From: Gremmenia infestans
Taxonomy: Eukaryota; Ascomycota; Leotiomycetes; Helotiales; Hamatocanthoscyphaceae
Direction of reading: 5' to 3'
NCBI GenBank assembly: GCA_032629725.1
Contig: JAFEVB010000036.1
Coordinates: forward strand, 186,001-250,000
DNA: 64,000 nt
This document shows positions 36,401 through 47,352 of this stretch, in pieces (the first letter of the stretch is position 1; every line of letters begins with the position of its first letter). The position numbers were made by a program, and so were the translations under genes. The notes below the pieces were generated by a model. The model had not been told where the DNA came from. It did not search any database and saw only the letters and a list, made by a program, of their open reading frames with translations.

Positions 36401-38676
36401 AAACACATTCTAAGCTCTTGTTCCATAAATGGCTCACGAATACCGAGTCATTTTCCCTTGATTTGTCAAAAACAGTCGAAGAATATTGCTAATTCTCTAT
36501 ACTTTTACAGGCCGTATATTTCAGAGACAACACGCCAATGGTTCTATACCGTCATGGAAGTCAAATTCCACTTCTTGCATCGTCTTATGCAAACGATCTT
36601 GGCGAGGCATTGGTGTATCTCGATCAAGCCCACACTAGAGGCACAGACTTGAAAATGCCAGCGAGCGCAGCTGGGGCTCTAACACTTGGCTTAGACCAAA
36701 GCAAGGATCATACCGTTCAAGGTTGGTGTTCTCTATGCATTGATTAGTAAAACATCGAAGAAACTGACTTGTGAAATAGCTGCAATGAGATTACGACAGC
36801 TTGGTACAACCCAGTCCGTTGTCTGGTTTGCGCCACCAGAGGTTCACCAGAGTATCTTAGACGTCCGTCAAAAGAAGTCAGGGGACCTAATTACCTCATA
36901 CGACGTCGTCCATTGGCTTCTAGAGCAGACATGTGTCCAAATAGAACAACTACAGCCGCTCTATATCTCGCAGGGTAACGACTTCTGCCGCCGCGCCCAA
37001 GTGAGTCATCTTTCCCAAGCAAATGATGGCTTTCTAGTGTATCCGGGAGACATCCTTACATTTCTATTGAGCTGTATGATGTCTCAAAATCTGACTTTTT
37101 AATTTCATTCCTGGTGTAGTTTCGGCTTACCTCTGAAAAGATTGCTAACTTCCTTACCCTAATCGTAGGCTGCATTAAAGGACGCAGAATTTCTCGTTGA
37201 TGAGAAGCAACGCGAGAGCTATCTAGCAACTTTGAGGCAATATGAACAGCAGACGCTAGAACAGCTGTATGGCGTGAATCAGAAGGCGAAACAATCGGTT
37301 CGTGGTACAAGTACATTGACTGGAGTTTTAGCTGCCTTTGATAAGGAGCTCAAGTTCCAGAGAAAGAGCTTCCAGGATACTGGGCATGCCGTTCATGGTT
37401 CCGCTTTACAAGAGGTCGAACAAGAGAGAGAGGTAGCTTTCGAGGTCGAAAATGTCCGTCAAGTCCAGAAACCAGTTCATTTCCAGCCATTTTCATTCCC
37501 TGGCCTTCATCGCGATCTTGTCAGCTTTGTAAAGACTGGCAGAATGACTGCGGATTCGGCAGCTTATGATGATGCGTTCAAGCTTCTCCGGCGAACTACG
37601 GTCGGACGTAAGCATCGAGTCAGCAGCGACGGAACAGCGTATAGTAAGTTTTTTCACAAATTTGTTTCAATACTTATAGCATATTATGAATTCCAAGTAC
37701 TCTAAGTCTGGCAGCTAAAGTCTCATCTTTGAACAGAGCTTTACGTATCAACCGAGTTCACAAAGACTGTCAGGTTTCCTACCGATCGGTCGTTTGACAA
37801 TTTCCAACGCCAACCCAACTGGATCTTGTGGAGTACCATTTCAGAAATAGCACTAGGTAAGATATCTTTGACTGTGCATCTTCTAGTTCGAAATCACTCA
37901 CAGTTTATGAATGACGGATACGTTTGAACTCATTTGAATACAAAGTTAACTTGAATCTCGTCATAGTCATCATTCCGGAAGAGGCCGAGCATATCATTCC
38001 CATTCTCCTTCACGCCCAAGAACCTCCAACCTATCTTCTCACATATGCCGCGCCCGTCACTCGCAAGATGCTTCTGCATTTCAACGACCTGAAGTTCTAT
38101 TCAATTCCGAAACTCCCCTCCACCTGGGAAGCACCTCTCTGGCTCAAGGTCGAACTAGGTCTATTTGCCGGACGCCTCTATTTTGACTATAGCGAGTATG
38201 CTTTCTTGTGCGGATTTCTAGGTGTTAAGGAGTCTGCAGCAAGTCTAGAGGAGGTGGATGATGACCTAGAATTAGGTCCACCAGCGCTTGATGGTGTTGT
38301 TGAGGAAGAGGTTGTCGCCAGATCGCAAGAACCAAAACCAGAAGTCTTTGCTCGGAAGCCACTGACATTCCTCCACGAATGGTTGGCGATACGCAGAAAG
38401 GGGCAAGACTTCGCATCCTCTCCAATGGGCCAAGTTTGTCAAGGAAAGCCCTTGACGAGCGATCATACCTTCTTCATCAAGCCTGAGGCTACTCGGACCA
38501 GCAAAAGCACCGAGCATACAAGTGTCAAACGTTCTGTACCAGACGCTCCGGAAGAGGAAGATGTTGAGGATGATATCTATGATGAGGATGCCTTTAGTAA
38601 GATCAGACCCGGTGAGATTGATACCTTCGATGATGCGGCGTTGAGGGACGACTCATCTTCGGAGGAGAGCGAATAA
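27450..38676 (+). CDS. Giant DUF6606/DUF3638/DUF3645 P-loop protein
   Basis: Fifteen exons (27450-27802, 27869-28857, 28956-29925, 30087-31527, 31648-31883, 31986-32202, 32283-32518, 32626-34429, 34580-34652, 34703-36345, 36511-36721, 36780-37000, 37169-37643, 37737-37856, 37967-38676) join in frame to 3232 residues. The N-terminal 300 residues resemble DUF6606. A P-loop, MNMGQGKTS, lies near residue 2105 and a DEAD box (RDILDEADYILAIRTQL) near 2232, together forming the DUF3638 core. DUF3645 follows (PYHAKGTPSDQAEWGHPDVA). A conserved segment (SYDVVHWLLEQTC) lies further on, and the last 100 residues are acidic. The gene family is widespread in fungi; public labels of ubiquitin hydrolase seem to be transferred and I see no clear Cys-His box. 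The P-loop and DEAD box suggest an ATP-driven, helicase- or SecA-like remodeller. The exon 9/10 junction splits the P-loop. Confidence 0.9.
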
Positions 38677-39527
38677 GGCTATGTGAGGGATGGCGTGAGG
38701 GAAATGACTTGTATAGAGTAAACAATCGGCCGAGAAGAATGTCCCTGCTCTGTGAGAGATGATAGCTTAGAAAACGAATAAAAAAAACTGTATATTTATT
38801 TACGTTCCCTTTTTGAATTGTCTACTCAAGGTGGAACATTATTCCGGTTTGTTTTTAATCTCGCATGAGAGGATGAACCATTGTCTAACACCAGGTAAAG
38901 ACTCGCCAATCAATTTATGATTCGACCCTGATAGCTTTCATTGGTCTCGACAAGCATCTCCGTGTCTGCTACTTTGCCAAAATCACATCTGGTCTAAGGT
39001 AATACAAAGACAAATGTCGAAGTATAGTCACGTGGATAGTCACATGGCATTAGCGCGGATGACTAAGCGATGCAGAGGCATAACCCCTTCGCCTTGTCAT
39101 TCACACTCAGACTTAGACACCTACAAACCAAACCACCAAATACAGCGGAAGCAATAGCAATACCAGACAAGTTACTAGGCCAGCCAAGTGCACTATGTGA
39201 TCCCTGCAACAATTGTCCTTACTCGGTGGTCATTCAGTGATGGCTTGAATATTGAATGCAAAACCCGTTCTCGCCGTGACCGTTATTCACAGTCAATTAC
39301 TTGCTAGTCATATTATTTCAATTTGTATTTCTGTGATTCTTACTGTTTTACACACCATAATAATAGGCCACGCAAGCTTTAGGTTATTCACTATAGGGAT
39401 TTGTCTCCAAGATTCGCAATTCTCTATTTATACTTGTCATTGCTATTTCCTTTTCTGACATATTTCCGAAACTCCCTATCCTGCAACAACAACAACTCAC
39501 ATCATAGTCTTATCGAAATACTCCAAG
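38677..39527. other. Intergenic region
   Basis: About 850 bp between the giant gene and the lactonase-like gene. It is AT-rich, with nothing I can support beyond UTR and promoter sequence. Confidence 0.45.
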
Positions 39528-40971
39528 ATGCTCATTCCCAAGTCGATCCTCTATGCTATGAGCATAGCTACATGCAGAGCAACTAAACTCTACGTGTCAT
39601 CGTACGATGGAAATATCACAACTATAAACGTAACAGAACACAAGGCCGTTGGGATTTACAACCAAAGTCAAATAGAGCTTAAGCCAATAGCCATCAACAA
39701 CGGCTGCGCTCCAAGTCCCTCCTGGCTGCAGCTTCACTCCAACACTCTGTTCTGCGCTGACGAAGGAAATACCACACCGAACAAATCGTTTCTTGTCTCC
39801 TTCAAAACGGGTCCAAACGGAACACTTCTGGCCCTCTCTAAACTCACAACGCTGAACGGAAATGTCAACTCTGCCATTTACGGAAATGGGTCAACCATGG
39901 CTCTTGCTGAGTAGTAAGTCAAGCTGTCCATCTCTGAAAGAAGAAATGTTTCCAGCTAACAACAAACAGTGGTGGTTCTGCCATAACCACAGTCAACTTG
40001 AAGAATACCTCTGCCCTCACTATCCTTCAAAGCCTCAACTTCATCTTCGACTTCGGAACGACCCACCCTGGCCCAAAACCACAGCAAAGCGTGCCCCGTC
40101 CCCACCAAATCCTCTTCGACCCAACGGAAATGTTCATGCTGTGCCCAGATCTCGGAGCCGATATTATTCGAGTCTTCCACGCTAATCCCGTTAACAAGAT
40201 TCTTACAGAGCAGAAGCCGATCAAAGTTTCCCAGGAAGTGGACCCCGGCATGCGACGTTCTACACCAGTGAGGAATGTGGCGTCAAGAAGACGTATCTGT
40301 ATCTCGTGACGGAAATCTCGAATTCGTTGCTGGGATATGAAGTGTTTTACAAGAACATGACTTTGAGTTTCAATAAGATTCACGAATCTAGTACTTTTGG
40401 CTCGCACTTTATTCCTGTGAACTCAGCAGCTTCAGAGATACTTGTTACGGTAGGCCTATTCCTCTCTCGAGTCTATATTTTGGTGTTTCCGGGATCTGGC
40501 TAATTAGCATGTGTTCTTACTTAGCCCAATAACAAACACCTCATCATATCTTCCCGCAACGACACGTATTTCCTCAACTCCACCAACCCGGATCCCGTAA
40601 ACAAAACCTCAATCGTCTCCGACACACTCCTCACCTACTCCATCAACCCCTGCAACGGCAGCATAGCCCTCACCCAAAAATATCCCGCTGGCGGGTCATT
40701 CCCCAGAAGCATGTCACTGAACCGCAAGGGCGATCTGCTGGCCGTAGCGCTGCAGCAGAGCTCGAGAGTGGTGATGTTCAGGAGGAATGCTACGAGTGGA
40801 AACATCACAGAGATCGCGGGCAGTGTTGCTGTGAATGGAGAGCTGATGGATGTTATATGGGATGAGCCGACTGATGATGGGGTTTATGCGAGGGCTCTTG
40901 GAGTCATAAGGTTCCCGAGAGACTCGCCTGTGCGAGAAAGGGGCAATAGCAATACACACAGACATACTTAA
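39528..40971 (+). CDS. Secreted lactonase-like beta-propeller protein, frameshifted
   Basis: Exons 39528-39913, 39970-40449 and 40525-40971 carry a protein of the 6-phosphogluconolactonase/carboxymuconate-cyclase propeller family (PF10282 type), about 437 residues if the frame were continuous. Visible blocks are KLYVSSYDGNITTI, PSWLQLH, PHQILFDPTEMFMLCPDLGAD, the family signature GSGPRHATFY, LTYSINPCNGSIAL and SFPRSMSLNRKGDLLAVALQ. A short hydrophobic N-terminus ending in CRA suggests secretion, and the many NxS/T sites fit that. One base is missing around 40227-40232 (gtttccc): the frame before it reads on to a stop at 40309, while the family signature continues one frame over. No intron repairs this, since the protein is continuous across the point. 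It is either a true recent lesion or an assembly error. Confidence 0.75.
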
Positions 40972-41154
40972 TCGCTAGAGAATTATTATTAAGCGTAGTT
41001 TCACAACTAAACGACTCTGGTGAAAACAACAACCAATGCAAAAATAAGATGGTACCGTATTTGTCATTCAGCATGACGACAATACCTCCTCGTACAAACA
41101 TCGATCACAACTCTTCCAGATCGCCAAATGTAACTAACTGATGCTGTGCTGTGG

Positions 41155-41171
41155 CACCCCGCACTGCGGGG
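41155..41171. repeat. Short perfect inverted repeat (hairpin)
   Basis: Arms ACCCCGC and GCGGGGT separated by ACT. It lies 184 bp after the lactonase stop; it could act in 3'-end structure or be fortuitous. Confidence 0.5.
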
Positions 41172-41586
41172 TCCTGTCAGCCGCGCCTTCTCGTATGCGC
41201 ATGAGCGTTATAAGAACGCCTGCCTATATGGAAAACATTATACTTCTCCCGCGGTCGATCTTGTAACCCGTCAAGTATAAATGATGTCTACCTTTCCTTC
41301 GTCTTTACTGTATATATGGATAGAGACTGGGGTAAAAACTCACCACTTACCAATGCTAATACTACTACTGACCCAACACCACTATAGTACCTCAACTACA
41401 CGTTCTTGTTGTACTAAGGTATATATATGACTTTGAATGCTCGGATGGCTCATATGTATGCAAAACAGCACTCGATTGCTGCAAAGCATTTCCCTGCACT
41501 GCAACCTCCCACAAGGTAAATCACCCGCCTTATCTCCGTACTACTCTGTACTCTGTAGTGTTTTTTTCTTTTTTTTACTTCCAGAA

Positions 41587-41603
41587 TACGGAGTACCTCC
41601 GTA
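41587..41603. repeat. TACGGAG-TAC-CTCCGTA inverted repeat
   Basis: A perfect 7-bp inverted repeat with a 3-nt spacer that contains one copy of the dispersed TACGGAGTA 9-mer. Confidence 0.65.
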
Positions 41604-42292
41604 TAATATATGATAGGCGCATGAGATGAGATGAACTTTAAACACCAATGACTTTAAAGTGGTTTTCCCGCACCCCATGTACAAGGCCCCAACCGACGAT
41701 CCTGCTCCAAAACAAGTACCGCCGCCGTGCCGGATGCAACCCCACCGTCCCAACTAGGCCTGCGCCATACCCGTGTATACTAGCTGAGCAGCCTCTACTG
41801 GCGCTAGGGAGCAGTCTTGCGCAATGCGCACCTGTTGGCGCGATACGACACGGCTTACTGATTACATTCATTTCCATATGCAATTACAGTAGTTGTCTGC
41901 GTCGACGTTGGATCGCTGCTAAATGCATCATTACCGGATTGGGTAAAGAGACTAGGGGTAGCGGCTCGATGGACGGCTGAAAAGACTCGAGGTTGCGCAG
42001 CGAGGACGAGAGATTGACATGTAATACTCAGTGATTAACCAATCGAGAATACCACTGGGAGCTCTACACCCAACCACTATCTCTGGTGACAACGGTCCAG
42101 GTGCAAATTCCTTCAAGATTCAGCCTAGTAGATGGGAGCTCCCCCCCCAAGCTCCTCGCAGTAAATCACATTTTCTCTTCTCAAAAGTCCGCACCGTTTC
42201 CTCCTTCCCTTCCCTTTCCTTACCTTTCTTTTCGAATACGTATACGTATGCAAACATACCAGTGTCTCATCTTCAGTTTTGCTTGCGCCAGC

Positions 42293-42301
42293 TACGGAGT
42301 A
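42293..42301. repeat. TACGGAGTA 9-mer overlapping a start codon
   Basis: The last A of this copy is the first base of the SLATT gene's ATG, giving TACGGAGTATG. Confidence 0.6.
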
Positions 42302-43566
42302 TGAATCTTTCAAGTATCATAAGCAGAGTCACTAGACTCATAGTCCGCCCAAGCCCCTCCTCATCCACAGAACCGGACCTCGAACACCAGGAGCCCGGAA
42401 GATCACAGCTAAGCTCCACCGTCATCGACGGGCAGGTCGAGCAGCATCCGCGCATGGAAATCCCCATGGCGGTCGACGAGAATCTGAACATGTTCCGGCT
42501 CCTGGTCGGCATTATATCGCATCCGTCCATGGGTCCTAATTTCAGACATCCGGCTGGGAATAGGCCAGCGCCGAACCTGGGCATCTATGCCCGTGTGGTG
42601 CATAACGAAACGACGTCCAAGACGGGCTACAAGAGGATGTCCTTGTTGATCAATGGGTGTCTGGGCTTGCAGATTATCGTTGCCGCCTCGCTCGTGGCAT
42701 TGGGTGCCTCCAAGTAAGATAGAGTTCTCGAATATTTCGCTAGCGAAACCACCTGGGAGAATATTGACATGCGGAAATCTAGCTCGAGCCACAGCACAGT
42801 CACAGCCTTTGGTGCCATCAACACAGTCATCGCGGGCATCCTCACCTTTCTCAAAGGCTCGGGTCTCCCGAACCGGATGAAGTATTACCAGAACGAGTGG
42901 AAGAAAATCCGGGAATACATCGAGCAGCGAGAACGCGACTTCAGCCGTCCCAATTGTGGACTTGATCCATATAGTGTTGTAGCGACGGTCGAAGCCATGT
43001 ATGAAGAGGTGAAGCTGGACACGGAAGCCAATACGCCGGAACGCTTCGCCGGAGTGGGCAAGCAGAGGAGTGCAGCGACTGTGAAACCTATCGGGACGCT
43101 TGAGAATGCCAAGGGCGAGCTTATGCGCAGCGACAAGCTGAAGAGCTTGGAAGCTGGCTTTGCGCATCAAAGATCTGCCAAGGATCTGGAAGCCGGTTTG
43201 GGCCAGAGAGTGCACGAGGTTCAGGAGGGATTTGGGAATATAGAGAAAGATTTGGAGGCTGGCATTGACCGGCGAGTGCATGATGTCGAGGAGGGACTCA
43301 AAAGCACGGAGAAGAATATAGAAGTGGGTGTGAGCGGTCTGGGGGACAGGGCACAAGAAATCCAATCGAGTCTTGGGCACAAAGTGAGGGAGCTGGAACT
43401 TTTCGGCAACAGGCTCAAGGATATTGCTTCCGAGATTGGAATCAAGGCGAAAGATGCAGCGAAGGAAGCCGAGGCGCCCGGGAGCAGCTTGGTCAAGGAA
43501 GCAGAGAGTGCAGCGGAACATGGAAGGCGGATTGCAGACCAAGGTCATGCTGTAGGTCATGTTTGA
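42301..43566 (+). CDS. Fungal SLATT two-transmembrane protein with amphipathic repeat tail
   Basis: Exons 42301-42713 and 42783-43566 give 398 residues. Residues 85-215 match the fungal SLATT domain (SMODS- and SLOG-associating 2TM effector family). The first transmembrane helix is at 114-136 (LLINGCLGLQIIVAASLVAL) and the second at 142-163 (TAFGAINTVIAGILTFLKG), followed by the conserved SGLPNRMKYYQNEWKKIREYI and an ERDF helix. In bacteria SLATT proteins are predicted membrane effectors of nucleotide-signalling conflict systems; in fungi the role is unknown. The tail carries an exact 22-residue period: KDLEAG at 271 and 293, and KNIEVG at 315, each followed by an amphipathic helix, then further Ala/Lys/Glu helices. 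The start codon overlaps a TACGGAGTA motif. The long antisense open frame is a codon-usage shadow. Confidence 0.88.
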
Positions 43567-43838
43567 GTAGGATATTTGATGCTAAGAAGCTAGTAATACC
43601 AAGGAACCTCGAGTTGAAGCCTACTAGCAGTCAGATTCAAGCTCAAGAGGAAGAGGAAGAGGAGGAGAAAGGAGATGTGGACCTGAGGGACGAGGTGGGT
43701 AGCTTTATAATAATAATAAGGGTACTTCACATACGACCATATCCATCCGTGCTACCTCCCTCGTTCATAATAAAAGCATCGTATTACGAAAGCAATCAAC
43801 TCCATCTTAACACAAACACATACTCAAGTCCAAGACAA

Positions 43839-44495
43839 CTATCTCCTTTGCGATTCTGACCCCTCTCTTGCCCCTGTCTCTTTGCCATACCCGAGCAACG
43901 CCTCCCTCATCCTCGAGTTATGCGTACTCCGAGACACCTTCTCCCTGTTCCTAGCTGACATGCGCTCAGCATCACTACAAACATCCCAGTCATCTTCTAC
44001 CGGCTGGCCGTCCGTGATAGTCCAGGGGGAGCCAAGACTGCTTGGTTCCCTGGATGTATTGGTCAGTGGACTCGCTCTGTCTGGTGTTGACTGCCTTGAA
44101 GAGATGCGTTTTGGACTTGCGGATAAAGAAGATTGGCGCGTGCCTGCTGTGTGGTGGGAAGTTATTTTCGAGGTAGAAGAGTTGTGTTGAGGGCAGTCGT
44201 AGAATGTGTCGTTCGTGCTAGTTGTTGGATCACCGAAAGAAACCTTTTGGCTTTTGGAGCCTTCAGGAAGCTGCGCAATGTCTTTGCTGTGCAGGTCCTG
44301 GTGCGTTTCAGTGATTTTCTGGTCGTTCTCATCGCTCTCGAGATCTTCGTGAAATTTGCTCACATATGGAGTACCTGTAGATGCCGGCTTTGGGATGTAC
44401 CATGTGGTGTACGAAGCCGTGACAGAAGGCAAATTTGGTTCAAGGGCAGCGGTGGTAGTTTGCTGAGTTGATTTGCTTTTCCGCCAAGGACACAT
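43839..44495 (-). CDS. Uncharacterised serine/threonine-rich protein
   Basis: A single-exon frame of 218 residues. I took the ATG at 44495 (MCPWRKSKSTQQ); the frame is open further upstream only through a non-ATG codon. The sequence is rich in Ser, Thr and charged residues, with no transmembrane segment and a basic C-terminal stretch (RMREALLGYGKET) that looks helical. A central run contains many SP/TP sites (SASPKRISSRQSTPDRASP), suggesting an intrinsically disordered phosphoprotein. It is convergent with the SLATT gene and ends 272 bp from it. I do not recognise the family; it could be lineage-specific. Confidence 0.55.
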   Translation of the reverse strand: MCPWRKSKSTQQTTTAALEPNLPSVTASYTTWYIPKPASTGTPYVSKFHEDLESDENDQKITETHQDLHSKDIAQLPEGSKSQKVSFGDPTTSTNDTFYDCPQHNSSTSKITSHHTAGTRQSSLSASPKRISSRQSTPDRASPLTNTSREPSSLGSPWTITDGQPVEDDWDVCSDAERMSARNREKVSRSTHNSRMREALLGYGKETGAREGSESQRR

Positions 44496-44862
44496 GGTGA
44501 AGTATCCCGCTTGGGTAGTGTTTTGGAAATTCAAATGTGGACTGTCGAAGTAGAGAGAGGCTGGCGGGAAGGGGATATAAAGACCGGAATAATGGATACA
44601 GAGTCAATTATGGTACTGCCATATATGAACATTGACTCCGATATCGCTAATAGAATCACATAAGAACGACCCTAGAATGAATCCTATCCTCGCCACTTGT
44701 CCAGTAACTCCTTACACCAAAGACAGTACCCCCTTTTCTGATGATTCAGTCGTGTTTGATACCAGAACGCCGGTCCAAATGACAGTCACGACCCAAGTCC
44801 GCCAAAGCAAACATAACTGAAGAATCGACAGTCAAATGCACACATCAATCCCACACAAAGCA
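44496..44862. other. Intergenic region
   Basis: About 370 bp between the start of the uncharacterised gene and the 3' end of the Mbp1-type gene. No feature is supported. Confidence 0.4.
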
Positions 44863-47091
44863 TCAGACTTCGTCCGCGTGGAATATCTCTCGGTCCAACC
44901 CTTTTTGTTCCTCTGACATTTGCTCTATCAGAATATCCATATTCTCGGGCGTCATCTCCTCGTTGGTCGGAGCGCACAAAGCAAGAAGCCTCTTGTACAA
45001 GTCACCCTTCTCACCAAGACCACCGGCTTTGCTCAAAGCTTCCAGGTATCGAAGAACCAGAACCCGACGCTTGGTCTGCTCCTCGTTCAACATCTTAGCC
45101 AAGGTAGCTCTCTCCATAATGTCATCGTCTCCCGTGATGTTGCCATTACTCTTGCTTTCCTCGCGATTTGCGCTGCTTAACAGCTGCATTTGTTGCTGCT
45201 GCTCGATCAAAGATGTAGTCAATTGCGTAAGTTGTGCCAGCTCTTTATTTTTCTTGGTCTGTGTCTCCGCGTCCTCTTCATGAAACCCTAGATCGAGGAC
45301 TTGTTCACGAAGCATGCTGAGCTCTACTTCAGTGCTGTTGACTATTCGCCTAGCTTCTTTCTCTGAATTATTTTTTTCAATTAATTCCTCATCAAAGGAG
45401 TTTGCAAGCTCTTGAAACTTCTGCAGCATTTGAGGTGCCACCTTTTGTTGAACCGACATCGCCGCTTCTGAATGATGAGTTGGAGTTTGACGCTTTGAAG
45501 GTGGAGGTGTTTCGTATGACTCCGTCCAACGATTGTCGATTTGATCTCCGTTGTCTCGAAAATTTGGGGGCAGAAAGGGGGAGGAGGAACCTGCATGAGC
45601 ATGGCGATTTTCTCGCAGTTCCCTGAGAGTATTCTCGTTTAGCTCCTGGATCAAAATTTCTGCAGTGACTCCGTCCTTGTTTTGAATTTCCATCGTAGGA
45701 GAACGTCCCATCAGAGCTCTAACACATTTTCGTGCGCCATTCTTAGCAGCAATATGGATAGCAGTATTGCCATCTACATCCTGAGCATCAAGGACCCGCT
45801 GAAAGTGTTCAGGGTCCAACTCTTCTTGCATCTTGTTAAGGAGAATATCAAGGTAGTAACGAGCACATTTGTGTTTTCCTGAACTGACAGTTACCGCAGC
45901 AGTATGATGGAGGACCGTAGCTTGGCAAAAGTCAATACATGACACTGTACTCATCAATTCCTTCACAACTATTGGCATGGTCCCCTTGTCTTTGCAGTTG
46001 GTGAAGAGTACCGCACGCATAAGTGGAGTTTCGCCTCTAACGTTTTGAGCCGCCAGGTTTGCACCAAACTTTCTCAGCTCCCTCATGATTTCAACATCGC
46101 CCATCGCAGCAGCCCAGTGTATAGCCGAGTGTCGATCCTGGTCGATAATCCAGTCAGGCTGGAAATTCAGCGGCGGTTCTGGTTTAGGGACATGGTCAGA
46201 ATCACTTGAAATCATAAAGTAATCCAGGAGTTCGTCGGAATACATGACGTGGGCAGCATCGATTGCATTTTGTGCATTCTCTTCGCGCTTGCGCTTTCGG
46301 TGGCCCGTAGATGCACGAGACATGTCATAACGATCATCCTCAGCCATAAAAGAAGCTGAAGCGACTGTAACATCGTCAGCAAGGCTTTCGTCATCATTCA
46401 GCTGTGCACTGATGTTGTCATATTCATCTTCGATCACACGTGCTGGAGGTGCCACTGGTTCTATCTTGTCAGCGTTGTCTCCTAAATGTACGCTGTTGCT
46501 GACTCACTGCTTCCCCATTTTGGAACCGCAGGTTTCTTGGGCACTTTTGGCTTGTTGGTGGTATGTTTCGGAGCAGGTGGAGGGCTAATGTTGCCGGGTA
46601 TGAACTCGAAGATCGGGCGAAGCTTTTCGTAGACATTGTTTCGTTGAGCTAGAGCTTCTCCTTGCTCCAGGGAAACCCACGTGCCTTTCAAATGTCAGTG
46701 ATTATTCCATTGCCCACTCCCCGTACCAGCGCACCTTGGTATTTTCCATATCCACCTTGAACCTTCTCGTGGTTCTCCTTCTGTACCTCGCGCTCCAGAA
46801 TTCGAGTTCGGGCAGGTTTATCGAAACCGGCGGCTTTGAGAATGTGCGTCGCATTGATCCAATCGTCATGTCGGCGGCGCATAACTAATTCCAGGCGTAA
46901 ATGTATGTCTCAACAGAGAGTGCTCCCATGGTGTCTTACCATGTTCCTTTAAGCCTTCTCCGAATTGGTACTCGTAGACAGGAATCTTGCCGATTGTCAG
47001 CGGGCTGAAGATAGAAGAAAGGACTGCCAACTCGGCATACATTACTATAGGTTGCGGAGTAAACACCGGGAGCCGTTGGTTTAGGCATCAT
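44863..47091 (-). CDS. MBP1: Mbp1/Res2-type APSES transcription factor of the MBF complex
   Basis: Five exons on the minus strand (47091-47041, 46985-46940, 46884-46735, 46684-46508, 46460-44863) give 673 residues, all in frame. The first exon encodes only MMPKPTAPGVYSATYSN. The KilA-N/APSES DNA-binding domain covers about residues 10-110 (IPVYEYQFGE, VMRRRHDDWINATHILK, KPARTRILEREVQ, EKVQGGYGKYQGTWV). A basic PKVPKKPAVPKWG linker follows, then ankyrin repeats from about residue 253 (HSAIHWAAAMGDVEIMRELR; GNTAIHIAAKNGARKCVRAL near 375) and coiled coils that in the family bind the Swi6/Cdc10 partner. MBF activates G1/S genes through Mlu boxes (ACGCGT). A second ATG three bases downstream is an equal start candidate. 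Confidence 0.95.
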
Positions 47092-47230
47092 GACTTGTTT
47101 CACTCGCAGTCGTCGAGGCCACTATTCGAGGGGTTCCGGATAAGGTCTTCTCGGTACTCTGCGTCGCAATTGAGGCAGTGACACTCGCACAACAAGTTGG
47201 GAAGGGCGGGCGTCGTCGTCGAGGGCATAG

Positions 47231-47236
47231 ACGCGT
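47231..47236. promoter_or_regulatory. Mlu cell-cycle box (ACGCGT)
   Basis: A perfect MBF binding hexamer 140 bp upstream of the MBP1 start codon. The hexamer alone occurs by chance, so clustering with the next site matters more. Confidence 0.5.
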
Positions 47237-47336
47237 CAGGCGCCTGATGGATGAGTATTTGGGTGGTAAGTGATTGCAAGACTCCTGGTTATGTGGTGCG
47301 TGGGATATGGGAGCAGGAGGTTACTTTATCCGAGAA

Positions 47337-47352
47337 ACGCGTCGAGACGCGC
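47337..47352. promoter_or_regulatory. Paired Mlu boxes (ACGCGT and ACGCGC)
   Basis: A perfect ACGCGT (47337-47342) and an ACGCGC (47347-47352) are spaced one helical turn apart (10 bp), about 250 bp upstream of the MBP1 start. Confidence 0.5.

Larger units (their letters stand above)
40972..42300. other. Intergenic region
   Basis: About 1.3 kb without a supported exon. It includes a perfect 7-bp GC-rich hairpin (41155-41171), a T-rich run near 41562-41576, and a TACGGAG/CTCCGTA inverted repeat (41587-41603). An open frame running from 42031 into the SLATT gene is not conserved in character before 42301. Confidence 0.5.

Noticed and set aside
27450..38676. Calling the giant protein a ubiquitin hydrolase
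   Set aside because: Database-style label for the family, but I see a P-loop and DEAD box, not a convincing cysteine-protease Cys-His box; kept as unknown ATPase-like.
42409..43560. 383-residue open frame antisense to the SLATT gene
   Set aside because: It is the reverse-frame shadow of a well supported domain protein with intron; its residues show no family features.
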